Origin: Scheffersomyces stipitis CBS 6054 | Taxonomy: Eukaryota > Ascomycota > Pichiomycetes > Serinales > Debaryomycetaceae | Length of the DNA stretch: 64,000 bases | Direction of reading: 5' to 3' | NCBI RefSeq assembly: GCF_000209165.1 | Contig: NC_009068.1 | Coordinates: 372,001 to 436,000, forward strand | Shown: one piece after another, positions 42,454 to 53,400 of the stretch | Numbering within the stretch: the stretch's first letter is position 1 | How the letters are laid out: every line of letters begins with the position of its first letter | Translations under genes and position numbers: made by a program | Notes under the pieces: generated by a model | Databases searched by the model: none | Seen by the model: only the letters and a program-made list of their open reading frames with translations | What the model was told of the DNA's origin: nothing

Positions 42454-44961
42454 ATGTCTCTTCATTCGCAGAACGTCAAGCTCCTCTTGACCGAGGACTT
42501 GTCGCCGCACAAGATAGCCACTTTGCTCTTGGTGCAACTTTACTGTGAACAATATGTCCATTCGTCCTTGATCAGACCAATTTTACGTGCTATCATCAAG
42601 TTCATAGAAAATGAACCGATTTATGATCTGAACGGTTCTTTAGTGGTTCTTCCTACAATGGCAGATTTCTGCTATTGGTTGGAGCAGGAGGTCATTGGCA
42701 ATGCTGTACATCACAATGTACAGAAAGAACAACAAGACCATAATAAACATCAGGAAGATCAGGAAGAAAATGAAATACAAGACGAAAATCAAATGCAAGA
42801 TGAAAATCAATGTAAAGATGAGGAAGTAAAAGTAAATATTGATGATAGTAAACTTCTCCATCTACGTCAGCTAGAGAAAGAACTTCTCAACAAACTCTGG
42901 TCAATCAACTCTGTAGAAAGCTTGGACCAGAGCATCACAGCATGCTTTGTTTACCCATTGCTGCCTACTGCAGTCAGTGTGAAAGATGTTTACGGCCATA
43001 AGCGACTTTCTTCGCGTTCTTTACTAGGTAGATTCATTCATAAGATCACGACTTCGTTTAGATTGCTCAAGTTCGATGAGGTCTTTCTACTTTATGAAGC
43101 GTTTGTAGAATACAGATCGTCGTCTAGGCTGAAGTATTTGAACTTTGGAGGCTCTAGTTCAGATTCTTTACATTCTACTAAGATTCAATCCAACATTCAA
43201 GATCTGGATTTATACAACAAGTTGAACGCTCAATTGAAAGAAAACATCGGCTTTGATATACCGACAACTGCGCAATCCATCGTAGACTGCAATAAGCGGT
43301 TGTTATTGGTACCTAAACACGATCTCCAAACGTTGTTGGAACGTCAGATTCATCTACTTGAAACGTATGGAACGCCTACACCACAGATCTTAAAGGATAT
43401 CATGTATATCATGACGTCTCCCAACTCAAATACGAGTCTGATTCAGAATATCAACTTCAACCATCTACCATCTCATTACTATATAAAGTATCTTGAAGCT
43501 TTACACGGCTGTGACTATCTTGGAGCATTTGAAGCATTGCACCAATACTTTGATTATATGGTCTCAAACAACTCAAAGTACTTCTACCATTTTGCATTAA
43601 TATCACGAGCTTCATTGCACCAGTTTTTTGGCGAAGATGAAAAGGCTATAGATGCAATAGAGGAGGCTATCTCGGTGGCCCGAGAAAACAAGGATAATGC
43701 TACCCTAACATACATTCTATCGTGGCTCTTCAACTTCATGAAAAATAAACCACAATTATGGAACCGACAGAGTTTCTACAATAACAACAACGAATCGCAA
43801 TTGCTTGACTTTTTGATTAAGAAATCTCAACTGGTATCGCTTCTGTTGTATTCTATGAGCTATAACTTCGAAACGTTACAAATTATGAATAATGGTGGCT
43901 CCATGACTTCGTACTTGGAAAGTTTGTTGAAAGCTAGTTACATTTCTATTAATGACGAAATACCGTCCTTTGTTAGGTCAATGGAACTCTCTGCTACAGT
44001 GTGGAGTCGAATCGGTAATCCAGTCTTGAGTGATGCGTATATACAAATTCTCTTAGACTCTGCTGATAAAAAGAACGATCGAATCTCAATAATGATAAGA
44101 TCCAGTTTTCTTAAATTCATTCAGGGTGATACCAATGCTGCGTACAAAGATTTGACTAAGTTGAAACGTGAAGTCGGTAAAGAGGACTACTCGTTATTTA
44201 ATGCTATCCAGAGCAGAAGTTTGATAATGATGATCAAATTGAATTTTCTCAAAGGGAGATTCAAGATTTGCAAAGAGATCATACAAGTATTGATTAACAA
44301 CGAAGTGAAGGAAATTGATTTGAAAAACGAGTTGAATTTAATCCAAGTTGAAGTAGAGATTCATCTTCAGAACTATTCGCGTGCATTGATGTTGATTGCT
44401 GATCAGTTGAACAGTTTACCAAGCAGTGACACCTACTTGAGCATCAAGTTAAACTTGCTCAAATGCAAAATCTACAACTTGAGTGGAAACAATTCGAAGT
44501 GTCTTGTCCTAATAATTCAACAGATAGAGCATGGTAAAAAAGTTGGATTCAGAACTGTAGTTGTAGAAGGCTTGGTATTGTTGGTTTCTACCTTGAATAA
44601 ACTTGGTTATTACCAAGATGGATACGATATTCTCCAGGAAATAATGCCTGTAGTGTTAGCTGTTGGTCATGGCGAAATTGTTTCGCAGGCATATCTTGAC
44701 TTAGCCCAGATTTGCTTCCAAATGTTCAAAGTCGGTAAGGAGAGAGCTGTTTTCAACAAGGCTCTCAAGTTCTTGAATCTCTGTATCAATGGACTTAATC
44801 AGAGTGTCAGTATTGTGATGTTGAAAGATGCCTACATGTTTGAAAAAGAGATGGCACATTATATTAATGAGGCTAGCCTTATTGAGCATGCTGACAAGGG
44901 GCTTGAACAATTGCATGAGCGAGTACAAGTAGAAAGCTCACATGGCTTTATATTGCCATGA
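42454..44961 (+). CDS. APC5: Anaphase-promoting complex subunit Apc5
   Basis: An 835-aa protein (S. cerevisiae Apc5 is 685 aa). The N-terminal helical domain begins with LTPHDL-like sequence (here LSPHKIATLLLVQLYCEQY). An acidic Gln/Glu/Asp insert follows (about 90-130). The diagnostic Apc5 TPR block is YLEALHGCDYLGAFEALHQY...ISRASLHQFFGEDEKAIDAIEEAISVAREN...TYILSWLFNF. More TPR helices fill the C-terminal half. Apc5 is a scaffold subunit of the APC/C ubiquitin ligase that triggers anaphase and mitotic exit. The start is the ATG at 42454. It converges with PIS1 at 246 bp. Confidence 0.88.
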   Translation: MSLHSQNVKLLLTEDLSPHKIATLLLVQLYCEQYVHSSLIRPILRAIIKFIENEPIYDLNGSLVVLPTMADFCYWLEQEVIGNAVHHNVQKEQQDHNKHQEDQEENEIQDENQMQDENQCKDEEVKVNIDDSKLLHLRQLEKELLNKLWSINSVESLDQSITACFVYPLLPTAVSVKDVYGHKRLSSRSLLGRFIHKITTSFRLLKFDEVFLLYEAFVEYRSSSRLKYLNFGGSSSDSLHSTKIQSNIQDLDLYNKLNAQLKENIGFDIPTTAQSIVDCNKRLLLVPKHDLQTLLERQIHLLETYGTPTPQILKDIMYIMTSPNSNTSLIQNINFNHLPSHYYIKYLEALHGCDYLGAFEALHQYFDYMVSNNSKYFYHFALISRASLHQFFGEDEKAIDAIEEAISVARENKDNATLTYILSWLFNFMKNKPQLWNRQSFYNNNNESQLLDFLIKKSQLVSLLLYSMSYNFETLQIMNNGGSMTSYLESLLKASYISINDEIPSFVRSMELSATVWSRIGNPVLSDAYIQILLDSADKKNDRISIMIRSSFLKFIQGDTNAAYKDLTKLKREVGKEDYSLFNAIQSRSLIMMIKLNFLKGRFKICKEIIQVLINNEVKEIDLKNELNLIQVEVEIHLQNYSRALMLIADQLNSLPSSDTYLSIKLNLLKCKIYNLSGNNSKCLVLIIQQIEHGKKVGFRTVVVEGLVLLVSTLNKLGYYQDGYDILQEIMPVVLAVGHGEIVSQAYLDLAQICFQMFKVGKERAVFNKALKFLNLCINGLNQSVSIVMLKDAYMFEKEMAHYINEASLIEHADKGLEQLHERVQVESSHGFILP

Positions 44962-45207
44962 ATGACTACTCGTATTGTTAGCTACGAAATATTGTCCTTT
45001 ACATATACTAAATAGTGTATGGGATGAGCTAAAGTTGATCACTTGAATCATTTCAATATCTATTCAATAGACAGTACACTATTTGTTATTGATCTATTGA
45101 AACATTGCATTCTGGATATATAGTGTAGAATTGTATAAAAAGGCACCCAAATCGTAAAATGTACGGACTCGATCTGAGCTGCATCTCTATGATGAATATG
45201 TACCAGG

Positions 45208-45846
45208 CTATGTGGACTTAGACTTCGATTTGTCTTCGGCATCCATTCTAGCCAAAATGAGTGATGCACTCTTCAACTGAACGACGTTGGTGTACTGCTT
45301 GAATAACCAGATGGGAGCGTTCAAATAAACCATGAAGGTGCCCAACCAGAACCAGTTGTAGTAGTGCAAGTAGATGGCTACGTAGAATACCTCGTTTGCA
45401 AGGCAAACAAAGAACAAGACTGTTCTGTTTGTGTAGTACAACGATAAAATCCTAGACTGGGTAGAGTCGACGTTCTTGTGAGAAGTGGAGCCTGAACTCA
45501 ACATGGCATACATGTGCATGTAGTGAGAAGCCAAATCTAACGATACGAGAAGTTGCCAGAAAAAGGTATATTTGGGGTAAAGGGTGCCCAAGTACACGAT
45601 CAACGACGAAGTAGCGCATCTGTCAGTGACCATGTCCAACACGGCGCCAAATCTAGTTCCCTGGTTATACTTTCTAGCTGCATAGCCATCGAAGGCATCC
45701 AAAAATCCTGATATACCATAAAAGATGAGGGTGAGAAGCTGGTGGTTCTTCATGCACAAAAAAGACAATACAGCTGCTATTATCCTGAAGTAACCAATGA
45801 GATTGGGAATGTATAGGAAGATCTCGTTTACTGTGACTTTGGACAT
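45208..45846 (-). CDS. PIS1: Phosphatidylinositol synthase
   Basis: A 212-aa integral ER membrane protein (S. cerevisiae Pis1 is 220 aa) that makes phosphatidylinositol from CDP-diacylglycerol and myo-inositol. The complete CDP-alcohol phosphotransferase motif D-x2-DG-x2-AR-x8-G-x3-D-x3-D is present: D50, D53, G54, A57, R58, G67, D71 and D75. Several hydrophobic segments follow, ending in a basic tail (KSKSKST). The start ATG is at 45844-45846. No UAS-INO element (CATGTGAAAT) was noticed upstream. Confidence 0.95.
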   Translation of the reverse strand: MSKVTVNEIFLYIPNLIGYFRIIAAVLSFLCMKNHQLLTLIFYGISGFLDAFDGYAARKYNQGTRFGAVLDMVTDRCATSSLIVYLGTLYPKYTFFWQLLVSLDLASHYMHMYAMLSSGSTSHKNVDSTQSRILSLYYTNRTVLFFVCLANEVFYVAIYLHYYNWFWLGTFMVYLNAPIWLFKQYTNVVQLKSASLILARMDAEDKSKSKST

Positions 45847-47183
45847 TGTGATGTGATATGCGAAAGGATAAGTACTGATAAATTTGGGATTTACTGAAAT
45901 TATTAGTAATTTTGTATGGCGGATCCAATTGCAACTTTATTGAAACTCGTATGTTTGTTTAGAAGCTTGTGGCTTTTGTTGGTTTCGGTGAATGGTGTAG
46001 AATTCAGTACACTGTGAGTCTTGCTAGGATCAGGTGTTGAACTAATTGGGTCTGGAGATTTTTCAATTTTTTCTCGAGATCACAGAATGTGAAAAGTTCC
46101 AGAGTACTAAGCCGGAGGAGTTTACCCGCAAAAGGCTGGAGATGGAAAATCTACACTAGAAGCAGCAACAAGCGTGTTCAATTACAGCCGGCAATAGCAG
46201 GGGCACTCTCTAACTAGGCAGTGAATATCCGCAGAAGCTGCCAGTAGAACAATTGGTTTTGGAGCCAGAATCGTACCTGCTCCAGGAAAAGAAGAGGGTG
46301 AAAAGTTACTCCAGAGCCAGATGCTAGCAGGTGGACGAGTCGGCAGAAAAAAACTTTTGTTACACTTATTTCGGCGGACTTCGGTAAAAGTGGAGATACG
46401 AAAGAAACGAGACTAGGAGTACAATGAGAGTGAAAAAATGATGCTGTGAGGATATATATGGATTGAGTAGATGTTGGAAATAGCAGATATGTAATTTAGA
46501 GAGATATAGTGGTAAATTGGTGTAATTGAATGAACTTGTTGAACGCGATAAATGGTTTTCTTCTGGATATGGAAATATGAGGTATGTGCAAATTCTACAT
46601 AAATGTGAATTGCTTCAATAGGGACATTCCAATGATGACTAAGCTGTATGTGGTTTAAATGTAACTTCCTACATTTCCAGACATAACTGTCTATAATATT
46701 ACAGTATTCATTTCTATCTATGGGTTTGTGGAATTTATCTTTCGGAATTACCCTGACAGAATCTGTGACATGTGATGTCAGATGGACATCTTGCTAACTG
46801 TGCCAAAGACAGAAATTTTATGTTCGTAGAGCTACAAGAGACTAATCCTTTCATTCGGCGACTAGTGACTAGGTTATAATCCAAAAAGCCAGCTGGTTAT
46901 TATGGCTGTGAGGTTGTGCTGTGGCGTGCAACCAATACCAATTATGACACTGATAAGCGAAAGGACCCTCGAATTGTGTAATCAAGACTCTGCATTGTTT
47001 TGTGTGAAGAAGCGGGAGACCACTAGAGCACGCTCCTTAGATCTATGGTGTCCAATGGTATAATCGGCTCGCTTTGAATGGTGGTTGTACGAATATATTA
47101 AGCTTGGTGAATACTCATTGCTGAAAAGTCTTCAAATTGTCGAATTTTTTCAAGAACGCCCAGTAGCTTCCAATGCTTACCAT
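45847..47183. other. PIS1 upstream region, gene-free
   Basis: 1.34 kb with no gene. A 72-aa frame begins at 47085, but only its 3' part overlaps the pseudogene described next. Sequence around 47045-47080 looks loosely like a tRNA D-arm (CCAATGGTATAATCGG) but has no B box. Together with the pseudogene this makes a 2.3-kb gap between PIS1 and EDC3. Confidence 0.45.
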
Positions 47184-47741
47184 AAATACCTTGCTGTATT
47201 ATCGTTGTTAGTTGTTTTTGGTGAAGGAGAGGTGACTGGCGTATTCATTGAACAGCAGATTTGGTACATACCTGGAGTTCTAGAAACAAGGCTACAAGAT
47301 TGACTTTTAAGCTGGGCCCGTCTTGACACTGATGACTTGATGAATTAAGTGCTTGTAATGTTGCAGAGGCAAACCGTCAGTTCGACCAAGAATTGGGGGC
47401 CATAAAAAGAATGCAGGTGTCAACGATACTATTTTATATTGGTAGGTATTGAAGGAGTTGGGGAATTGGCCATGTCTGGAGGTATCTTTGCTGCATTCTG
47501 TCACGGACCAGCTATTTTTGAAGACAGTATTACGATACTGGTAGATTCCTTTCTGGAACTGTGACCTATACCGACGAATGTGAAAAACTCATGCAATTCG
47601 AGGTCGATAACTTGAGATTCCGAAGTGAGAACCAAGGAAATTGCTGCGAAATTGGGTGCAAATTTTGTTAATCCTCACAATCGGCCAAGGCGATATTTTG
47701 TTGAGAAGACGGAGGATTCTTCAATCCAGAAGCAATTTTGA
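47184..47741 (+). pseudogene. Decayed DJ-1/PfpI (Hsp31/glyoxalase III-like) gene
   Basis: Six short peptides align in order with the Hsp31/Glx3 family but lie in changing frames. They are: KYLAVLS then EVTGVF; after a TAG, KQGYKIDF at 47284; NVAEANRQFDQELGAIKR at 47357; the nucleophile-elbow motif GGIFAAFCHGPAIFED with Cys at 47499-47501; GRFLSGTVTYTDECEKLM at 47540; and KEIAAKLGANFVNPHN at 47634. Frames run 0, 1, 2, 0, 2, 0 with stops between, so several indels and nonsense changes have occurred. The C-terminal GPWD...TGVNPxSA part is not seen. Live members are cysteine-dependent methylglyoxalases or chaperones. An intact paralogue may exist elsewhere. Confidence 0.78.
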
Positions 47742-48163
47742 AGTACTAGTTAAAATTCGAATCTTTTCACTGTTTCAATACCGAAATGATGCGCTTTATT
47801 ACTTATTAACACTTGAGAATGTATCTAACCTAGAAGATGCTATACTGTCATCTTATCTTAAAGAATCTGCCGCACTATTTAAATATGTGAGTAATAGTCT
47901 GGAAATGGATTGAAAAATGTCCATTAGTCGTAAGTCTATTTTGAGAATGAATAATTCAACTATTTCACTTTCTCTCTACATCTCTTTATCCTATAACATT
48001 TCGTTTATAGTATTCCTTCTTGAAAAGCTGTATACCACCTTCCAAATTTTGCCCTATACTTCATCAAAGTCGTGCGCGTGCGACTATCACTCGATTTTTC
48101 ACTTTAATCGTAAGTGGACTTTTTTGATCTGTTCTCGTTTCTTCTCCACTTTTCTTCGTCCTC
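47742..48163. promoter_or_regulatory. EDC3 upstream region
   Basis: 422 bp upstream of the EDC3 ATG. It is pyrimidine-rich from 47955, with GTCGTGCGCGTGCGAC near 48068. No recognised regulatory motif and no gene. Confidence 0.4.
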
Positions 48164-49873
48164 ATGACTGAGTTTCTCAACTACAGGGTAGACTTGTTCC
48201 TCAAGGACGGCTCGAAGTCGTCGGGAACTATTTCGGAGGTCAACAGCAACGAAATCACGTTGTCGAATGCCTTTCAGTCTTTTAATCCTAGCAAACAATT
48301 GGCCAACTTGAATATCAACAGTTCGCAAATCGCTGACTTGAAGGTGGTTCAATTGCCACCGGATTTCTATAAAAAGAAGAAGAATGGCAATGGAAACCTG
48401 AACAATAATGGAAACAATAATAATAGCATCAGTAATAACGTGAACAATAATGGTGATAATGGTCCGCTTGATGATGCTATAGTATTTGCCAAAGCAACAG
48501 CCGTGAACAACAAGGAGAATATAAGCTCTGGTGGCCACAACGACGTTAATCGTAGCATTTCACGTACCCCTCGTAATAATTTAGCCACTAGCAGACTGAA
48601 CACACCCAGAATGAAATCAGCTAAGGCTGCTCAAAATATTCATCATAGCTACCAGTCCTCGGCAGGCTCGATTGCAGATCCTGATTGGGGAACTGGAAGC
48701 GATGTTACCAACATCAAACAGGAGGAGTTTGATTTCGCTGCCAATTTGGCTATGTTTGACAAGAAGTCAGTATTTGCTGATTTCCAGAAGAAGGATCATG
48801 TCAATCCGCACGATAGACTTGTGGGCCACAACAAGGTAGACAATGTTAACAAAATCAAGAAAGAAAAGTACGACAACGACGAGATGGTTCTTGAGGCCAA
48901 TAAAAGCGACAACTGGGACAATATCGGAAGCGCCTCTAAGCGAATGCTGTTGGCTGACAGAACAGGAACTAGCTCTGCCAATATCTTCAAAGATGCCCAT
49001 TTGGCTTCGACCCAGAACCTCAAACTTGTCCATGCTGACAACTTGAGCACAATCCCATTAGCATCACCTGTCCAACTTCTAGAGATCGAGCGTTTGTCCG
49101 CGGAAAGTTACGGCATTTCCCTGGCTGTAATGGCAGAAGTGTGCGCTACCAACTTATCTCTGTTGATAGCCAAGAGTATTTTGGGGGGATCCACGAGACT
49201 CAGTAATCGAAAGAACCACAATTTGCCGCCTTTGGTGCTTTTGTTGATCGGCAGTGCCCGTTGTGGAAGTAGAGCGTTTGCTACTGGACGTCATTTAACC
49301 AACCATGGTGTACGAGTCTTGGCGTTTTTGATCAATTCTGATGATCAGGACAAGGACTTGCTCCAGCAATGGAAGTTGTTTGAGAACTGTGGTGGCAAAA
49401 TTATCACTTCAAATGTTCACGAATTGCTTGATATAGTTAACCACCAGTTGGAAACACCTGTAGAGTTGATCATTGATGCCTTACAAGGCTATGATGATCA
49501 TTTGGAAGACGTGTTCTTCCAAGATGAAGATCAACAGGAATTGCGCAGTCTTATGAAATGGTGTAACGAGCCTCATCAACAAAACAAGATCATGTCGTTT
49601 GATGTTCCGTCGGGCATTGATGGTGGTTCAGGGACTCTTCTGGACGACTCGTTAAAGTTGAACAGCAGATGGTGTGTCTCGATGGGCTTGCCTATAACAG
49701 GATTGATCTTAGCATACAAAAACGGTCACTTGGACTCTGGTGACGTCCAGCATTACTTGATCGACGTAGGTATACCCAACAAGGTGTACAGCAGCAAGAG
49801 CAATTTGCGAAAATTTGACAAGTTTTGGTTCTCCGCCGAGTCGAGCATCCGGTTGGAGTTGTCTAACGAGTAG
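48164..49873 (+). CDS. EDC3: Enhancer of mRNA decapping Edc3
   Basis: A 569-aa protein (S. cerevisiae 551). An N-terminal divergent LSm domain (about 1-68: FLNYRVDLFLKDGSKSSGTI) binds Dcp2 HLM peptides. A Gly/Asn-rich linker has AAT/AAC codon runs. The FDF motif region (EFDFAANLAMFDKKSVFADF) contacts Dhh1. The C-terminal YjeF-N Rossmann domain (about 300-560) contains LVLLLIGSARCGSRAFATGRH and FDVPSGIDGG and mediates dimerisation. Edc3 scaffolds P-bodies together with Pat1, also encoded here. The start is the ATG at 48164. Confidence 0.95.
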   Translation: MTEFLNYRVDLFLKDGSKSSGTISEVNSNEITLSNAFQSFNPSKQLANLNINSSQIADLKVVQLPPDFYKKKKNGNGNLNNNGNNNNSISNNVNNNGDNGPLDDAIVFAKATAVNNKENISSGGHNDVNRSISRTPRNNLATSRLNTPRMKSAKAAQNIHHSYQSSAGSIADPDWGTGSDVTNIKQEEFDFAANLAMFDKKSVFADFQKKDHVNPHDRLVGHNKVDNVNKIKKEKYDNDEMVLEANKSDNWDNIGSASKRMLLADRTGTSSANIFKDAHLASTQNLKLVHADNLSTIPLASPVQLLEIERLSAESYGISLAVMAEVCATNLSLLIAKSILGGSTRLSNRKNHNLPPLVLLLIGSARCGSRAFATGRHLTNHGVRVLAFLINSDDQDKDLLQQWKLFENCGGKIITSNVHELLDIVNHQLETPVELIIDALQGYDDHLEDVFFQDEDQQELRSLMKWCNEPHQQNKIMSFDVPSGIDGGSGTLLDDSLKLNSRWCVSMGLPITGLILAYKNGHLDSGDVQHYLIDVGIPNKVYSSKSNLRKFDKFWFSAESSIRLELSNE

Positions 49874-50426
49874 TTGTATCAACTGCTACTGTATTATAGA
49901 GTCAATGTATTATAGTTAATTAAAGATAATTTAAAAGTCTGATTTACGATGATCTTTGTAAAGTGTTATGTAATATAAGGAGTAGATATATTCAAGATAC
50001 TGGACTCACGGGACATATATAGAATTGAAAGCGGGAATTGTATCTGGAACTAACATTAGCTATTCGTATTTCCATCATCGCCTACTCTTGCTGATGCGTA
50101 GTTTTTCGCACAGATGCGTAATCCACAGTACACACATCTATTTTTTGTTTTCTCGATCTGTAGCTTAAGGTCTTAAACTTTCAACAACGCTTCTTCTTCA
50201 GCAAAAGCAATCCCAACAAGTCGGCGTGGAGCTCCAATCGTGTCAATTACATCAGACAGTCAGTCTGTATTTATTCCCAGTACCGAGCCCTGAGTTCTGG
50301 AAGCGTTGATTGTTTTTGTCATTTCTCATTTCTCACTTTAGACTTTTTTTTACTATAATTATTGAATTTTCATTGCATTTCGTCATTCTATTTGATTATT
50401 GATTTCACCCTTTCTAATCGAATACA
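49874..50426. promoter_or_regulatory. EDC3-NUP145 tandem intergenic region
   Basis: 553 bp. The EDC3 3' end is AT-rich; the part next to NUP145 is T-rich (TTTTTTTACTATAATT near 50345). No gene and no recognised binding site. Confidence 0.4.
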
Positions 50427-53400
50427 ATGTTTGGCTCCACAAATACAGGCAACAATAACTGGGGGGCTTCTACCGGATTTGCCAAGTCGTCGTCATTTAG
50501 CGGACTTTCTGGTGGCTCTAATAGTCTCTTTGGGAACTCTGGTGGGGCTTCATCAAACACAAATTCAGCTGCTGGAACACTTTTTGGATCAACAAACGCC
50601 ACCAACCCAACTTCGGGGCAGGGTTCTGCCGTTTCCGGGGGTCTCTTCGGCAACTCTAAAGTCAACAGTGGCAGTACTTCCCAAGCTCTATTTGCCAAAC
50701 CGGCTGGTGCAGGCGGTCTTTTTGGCAATTCAGGTAATGCCAGTAATCCTCAACAGACTGCTTCAACGGGAATGTCGTCAGGTTTGTTTGAGTCTTCAAA
50801 ACGACAGGCTCCTTCTGGAACTTTTGGAAATCCCACCAATAACACAGCTACAGCATCCGGAGGACTCTTTGGAAACTCGGGCAATACAGTGCCGACATCA
50901 GGAGGACTCTTTGGAAATAGCTCTACTAATAATGCCATTTCTGGTGCCGGTCTTTTTGGTTCTAATGCTGTTGGAAGCGGAATCGGATCAATACAGAAAC
51001 AAAATCAAAACATAGGTGGAGGTCTTTTTGGATCTTCTAATGCTAATGTAGGTTCTAGTTTGTTTGGTGCTCCTCAGCAGCAGACTACTTATCAGCCTAC
51101 TATAAATACCAGTAACCCCTATTCATATGATAAGGTGCTAACCAACCTCCAGACAACGTTGTCGGGAATGCCGGAGTCTATAACTAACAACCTCGTAGCA
51201 GAAGACGAAGCAAAAGATACTGGAGACAGAAAAAGGCGATTCTCATACTTGGAAAAGAAATCCAGCGATAAGCCTCAATCAAGTCTATTGGGAAAGTTAG
51301 GTAGAACGTTCCGGGTGTTCAGAAACTCGGCTGCTAGTACTGGACTTTCTAGTATCAGGGGTTTGTTTACAGACTCCAACTATACGAAGTCTAACATAAA
51401 CCAGAGCATATTGCCAAAACAGCAAGCCTCTGGAGGACCCAAAAATGGAGTGTCCAAACCTTCTTTCCGTTCTTCCGTCGATTCACGTCGTATGGGCTCT
51501 ATCAAGAAGTTGATCATAAAATCCAAGCCATCAAAGTTCCATTTGATAGATGCCGACAGGGTAATCAATACCAAGAGAGCTAGATTGGCAAATGTAACCA
51601 ACTTGGGCAACGATATTTTGCCAGACAAGTACTCCAGTGATGAAGATAGTGAAGGCGAACTGGAGCAAAACACTCAGAAGGGCTTTTCTAGATATCCGTA
51701 CAATATCTTGAAAGATGACGATGTAAAGAACAAGTCTAATCTGAAGACTATCATCGGCAAAAGTGTGGAACTTACTGAAGAAGTAGAAGAAGAAAGTTCT
51801 ATAAAATACAACAAAGACGGCTACTGGTCGTCTCCTTCTATTGATGAGCTCTCTTCCATGTCTTTGGAAGAGTTATCGTCCATAGATAACTTCATTCTTG
51901 GAAGAAAGGGATTTGGACAACTAGCCTACAATTTCCCTGTGGACTTGTCTCTTACAATGCAAAGTGCTCAGTCCAATAGAGTACTGTTGGAAAAAGAGCT
52001 TTTTGGCAATACCTTCCAACTTGAAAGAATGATTGTTCTTCTCTATACTAATGATGCTCATAATAAGCCACCTATAGGTATGGGACTCAATGTTCCTGCT
52101 ACAGTGACTTTAGAAGGTGCAAAGCCCAGGGAGGGCGTTCCAGTAGGAGATTACATCAAGCAATTGAAGCTCCAGAAAGGTATGGAGTTTGTCACCTATG
52201 ACCCCATCACTTTTGTATGGGTGTCCAAAGTCAAACATTTCAGTGTGTGGGGTTTGATTGAAGATGATGGAACTGAACTCTCTAAGAAGTACATGGAAAT
52301 GAAGAGAAAACAAGACGAATATGAAGAAACTGCTGAGTTGGAATACTCCAGAGTCTACGAGAATCGTGAGTACCTTCAGGAAATCAAGAAACAGAAGCTT
52401 CTCAATCAGACCATAGCTGTACCCGGTGGTTGGAAATATGCCAATACTACACAGCAAAGTCCGTTAGATTTCAAGAGAAAGCTTCTTAACAATGAGATCA
52501 ACAGCCAATTGGATTTACATAGAAAGGAAAATGTTGTTAATGAGTTGTCACATGTCAGCGATATAACACTTGACTCAGATGAAAACGACAGATCTGTCTC
52601 ACCAGACAGTATTGTGTTTGCTGAGAATGAAGACTTGTCCGATGGTGGAAACAACTTTGACTATTTAAAACAATTGGTGGGTAACCTCCCTGCCGATGTT
52701 GATATGGATGAGATCGTCAATGAGAAGGCTTATGAGCCAGAAATTGTTAACGATGCCGTATTCGATAGCATTCAGATTTGGCCCAACTTGGCTACTTCAG
52801 AAGATTGGATTGTCCAGTTGAAGTTGGCGAATGACATGAACAGTGCCTTGGCTCAGTCTTTTGGAGACTCTGAAGGAGCCAAGAAACAAATCTCCCCTGA
52901 AGATATCGATGCCGTCTTGTTTGCTGATTTCAATAGAGAATCGTTAAAGAAGGATCAAATTTCAACTCCAAGCAGAGACAACAAATTGGCTGTGATTGAA
53001 GATATTGAACCACAGGTTGATGACGAGATTTTCCCCAACAACATTTCTAGAATCCTCTATGATTTTTTGACCAAAACAATTATTGAAACCAGGACTAACT
53101 CTTACCCTAAAGTTGTAGAGACATCTGGTTTGTCGTTTGTCAGTCTCATTACTAATGATCTGGTGAAGGATGAGAAACAACTCTTTTCACTCGGTGCCTC
53201 ACTTTTCGACAAATTGTCCACCGAGAAGTATACCGAACTTGAACAAAATATAGTGAACTACTTGAATGAAACAGGAAGGAAGAGAGCTTTCAATATTTGG
53301 TTGAAAGAGTACAATTCGAACGATATTGAGATTCTCATTAGCCAAGTTCAGTCCAATTCCTTGGAACTCATTTTTGTATATGTTTGTGCTGGTGACTTGA

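Noticed and set aside
47045..47090. tRNA-like CCAATGGTATAATCGG
   Set aside because: No B box or closing acceptor stem follows; similarity is limited to one arm.
47641..47913. 90-aa plus-strand frame
   Set aside because: Starts with TTG and runs in the wrong frame across the tail of the Hsp31-like pseudogene.
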